Below are positions 6,757 through 7,567 of a stretch of DNA of 7,567 nt, one piece after another. How positions within the stretch are numbered: the first letter of the stretch is position 1; the number at the start of each line of letters is the position of its first letter. The notes under the pieces are model-generated. The model was given only the letters and a program-made list of their open reading frames with translations. It did no database searches and was not told the DNA's origin. Source of the DNA: an uncultured Clostridia bacterium (GTDB lineage Bacteria; Bacillota; Clostridia; Christensenellales; Aristaeellaceae). Both the position numbers and the translations under genes were made by a program. Location: assembly GCA_944363005.1 (NCBI GenBank), contig CALVTV010000064.1, positions 1-7,567 of the forward strand, in the 5' to 3' direction.

Positions 6757-7332
6757 TTAAAACTCCTTGCTGATTTCGCCAAGCATATCGCGCAGGGCTG
6801 TCATGGGCAAGCCAACTACATTGGAGTATGAACCCTCAATGCGATCGATAAACATGCCGCCACGGCCCTGAATCGCATAGGCTCCTGCTTTATCAAGCGG
6901 TTCCTTCGTCCGCACATAGTCCTCAATTTCGTCCGATGTCATGTTCACAAAATGCACTCGTGTTTCACACATCCGCTGAATCATGCGCCCGGAAGTTCCA
7001 TGTATCAGCGTCAGGCCGGAGAAAACACTGTGCCATTTGCCGGAAAGCATCCGTAGCATCTCCCTGGCGCGCTCTTGCGTTGCGGGTTTCCCCAGAACAC
7101 ACTGCGCATAGACCAGCGTATCCGCAGCCAATACCAGCGCATCCGGATGATGCAGCGCAACAGCCTGCGCCTTGCGCCGCGAAATCTCCAGCACAGCGGC
7201 ATCCGGCGGACCGGAAAAGCTTTCGTCCGCATCCGATACCTCGATTGTAAAGGGAATACCCATTGTTTCAAGGATTTCTTTGCGCCTTGGCGATCCGGAA
7301 GCCAGGATCAAAGGCAGTGCCAACTCCGCCAT
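6757..7332 (-). CDS. maf: Maf nucleoside triphosphate pyrophosphatase (dTTP/UTP type)
   Basis: A 191-residue Maf/HAM1-like enzyme that hydrolyses nucleoside triphosphates to the monophosphate and pyrophosphate, thought to clear non-canonical nucleotides. Motifs: LASGSPRRKEIL (10-21) at the N-terminus, AADTLVY with D71 (69-75), LGKPAT (80-85), DKAGAYAIQG (147-156) and GSYSNVVGLP (167-176). The DKAGAYAIQG form resembles E. coli YhdE (dTTP/UTP) rather than YceF, which has CAGSFKSEG; this is a family-based inference. Start ATG 7332 has GGAGGGG just upstream and gives the usual length. An in-frame ATG at 7353 has no ribosome binding site and would lie almost on the predicted transcription start. 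The gene is first in the operon and is followed four bases later by mreB, a common arrangement in Firmicutes. Confidence 0.95.
   Translation of the reverse strand: MAELALPLILASGSPRRKEILETMGIPFTIEVSDADESFSGPPDAAVLEISRRKAQAVALHHPDALVLAADTLVYAQCVLGKPATQERAREMLRMLSGKWHSVFSGLTLIHGTSGRMIQRMCETRVHFVNMTSDEIEDYVRTKEPLDKAGAYAIQGRGGMFIDRIEGSYSNVVGLPMTALRDMLGEISKEF
6763..6768 (-). promoter_or_regulatory. Shine-Dalgarno of mreB inside the maf 3' end
   Basis: AAGGAG on the minus strand, ten bases before ATG 6752, lies within the last codons of maf. It decides the mreB start against the in-frame TTG at 6782 and suggests translational coupling of maf and mreB. Confidence 0.7.
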
Positions 7333-7335
7333 ACG

Positions 7336-7342
7336 CCCCTCC
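7336..7342 (-). promoter_or_regulatory. Shine-Dalgarno of maf
   Basis: GGAGGGG on the minus strand precedes ATG 7332; the GGAGG core is five bases from it. It supports this start over the ATG at 7353. Confidence 0.7.
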
Positions 7343-7364
7343 AGCAAAAACATCGTTTCATATC

Positions 7365-7393
7365 ATTATAGCATATTCCTTCGTAGATTGCAC
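7365..7393 (-). promoter_or_regulatory. Predicted sigma-A promoter of the maf-mre-rod operon
   Basis: On the minus strand there is a perfect TATAAT (7365-7370) preceded by TG one base upstream (7372-7373), an extended -10 element. Seventeen bases farther up is GTGCAA (7388-7393), a weak -35 with three of six matches to TTGACA. Transcription would begin near 7357-7359, about 25 bases before the chosen maf start. The extended -10 can compensate for a poor -35. It is the best promoter I can see for the whole cluster. Confidence 0.65.
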
Positions 7394-7468
7394 CCCATAT
7401 TCTTCGATTTGGCGAAAGCGACAAAAATATGCCTCAATCTCCCATCACGAACACATCGTTTGCGACGC

Positions 7469-7499
7469 AAAAAGCGCGCCGGAACCCAATTCCGGCGCG
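7469..7499 (-). terminator. Rho-independent terminator of the gene to the right
   Basis: A perfect 10-bp inverted repeat, arms 7475-7484 (cgcgccggaa) and 7490-7499, with a five-base loop. On the minus strand it is followed by C and TTTTT (7469-7473). The plus-strand orientation has no T-run, so it acts on minus-strand transcription only. It begins about ten bases after the stop at 7509-7511 and insulates that gene from the maf operon promoter about 75 bp farther on. Confidence 0.82.
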
Positions 7500-7508
7500 T
7501 AGAGGATT

Positions 7509-7567
7509 TCAATCCAGAAACTCAATGTGACTTGGCGACATGGACTTCACGCGGGCAAGCGAGTACA
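7509..7567 (-). CDS. C-terminal end of an unidentified protein (5' part beyond right edge)
   Basis: One minus-strand frame is open from the right edge and gives 18 residues, ending KSMSPSHIEFLD before TGA at 7509-7511. The other two minus-strand frames also meet stops within this stretch, so openness alone is weak evidence. The support is the strong terminator that begins about ten bases after this stop. I do not recognise the family. In some relatives radC or small conserved proteins lie near maf, but nothing here identifies one. Confidence 0.5.
   Translation of the reverse strand, partial: YSLARVKSMSPSHIEFLD

Noticed and set aside
6753..6782. MreB start at TTG 6782
   Set aside because: It would overlap maf by 26 bp and add a non-family N-terminus. 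ATG 6752 has AAGGAG and gives the usual MreB length.
7333..7353. Maf start at ATG 7353
   Set aside because: It has no ribosome binding site and lies within a few bases of the predicted transcription start. ATG 7332 has GGAGGGG and matches the family length.

Overview
The window holds one cell-shape (elongasome, or Rod-system) gene cluster, read entirely on the minus strand from right to left: maf, mreB, mreC, mreD, a class B penicillin-binding protein (PBP2/mrdA), a MinD-like ATPase, and the 5' part of rodA, which runs off the left edge. Gaps between genes are 4 to 35 bp. The mreD stop overlaps an upstream TTG that is a less likely PBP2 start. Most genes carry good Shine-Dalgarno sequences and no terminator is visible inside the cluster, so it looks like one operon. 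An extended -10 promoter (TGCTATAAT, about 7365-7373) lies just before maf. A GC-rich hairpin followed by a T-run (7469-7499) ends a different minus-strand gene whose last 18 codons enter from the right edge.

The organism is most likely a member of the Bacillota, class Clostridia. The evidence is the gene order, in which Clostridia commonly have maf/mreBCD/PBP2/minC-minD-minE/rodA, together with GGAGG-type ribosome binding sites and an 828-residue PBP2 with an extra block in its transpeptidase domain. By eye the base composition is slightly GC-rich. I cannot name a genus.

Together the proteins form the machine for lateral-wall synthesis. MreB filaments organise the complex under the membrane; MreC and MreD link it across the membrane; RodA polymerises glycan strands; PBP2 cross-links them. 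Maf is a nucleotide pyrophosphatase often found beside mreB.

The most interesting features are changes in catalytic residues of both cytoskeletal-type ATPases. The MinD-like protein sits where minC-minD-minE normally sits, but minC and minE are absent. It aligns without gaps to the first ~50 residues of E. coli MinD, yet has Ser for the signature Lys11, Ser for Asp40, and no C-terminal membrane-targeting helix. MreB has Gln (CAG) where most MreBs have the catalytic Glu of the EEP motif, which is the position of Gln137 in actin. MreC also carries a ~110-residue Thr/Pro-rich, acidic C-terminal tail, and RodA lacks the usual RW of its G-A-x-R-W segment. These suggest a Rod system with altered nucleotide switches and a MinD paralogue or relic recruited to it. 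The substitutions are read directly from the sequence; their consequences are inference.
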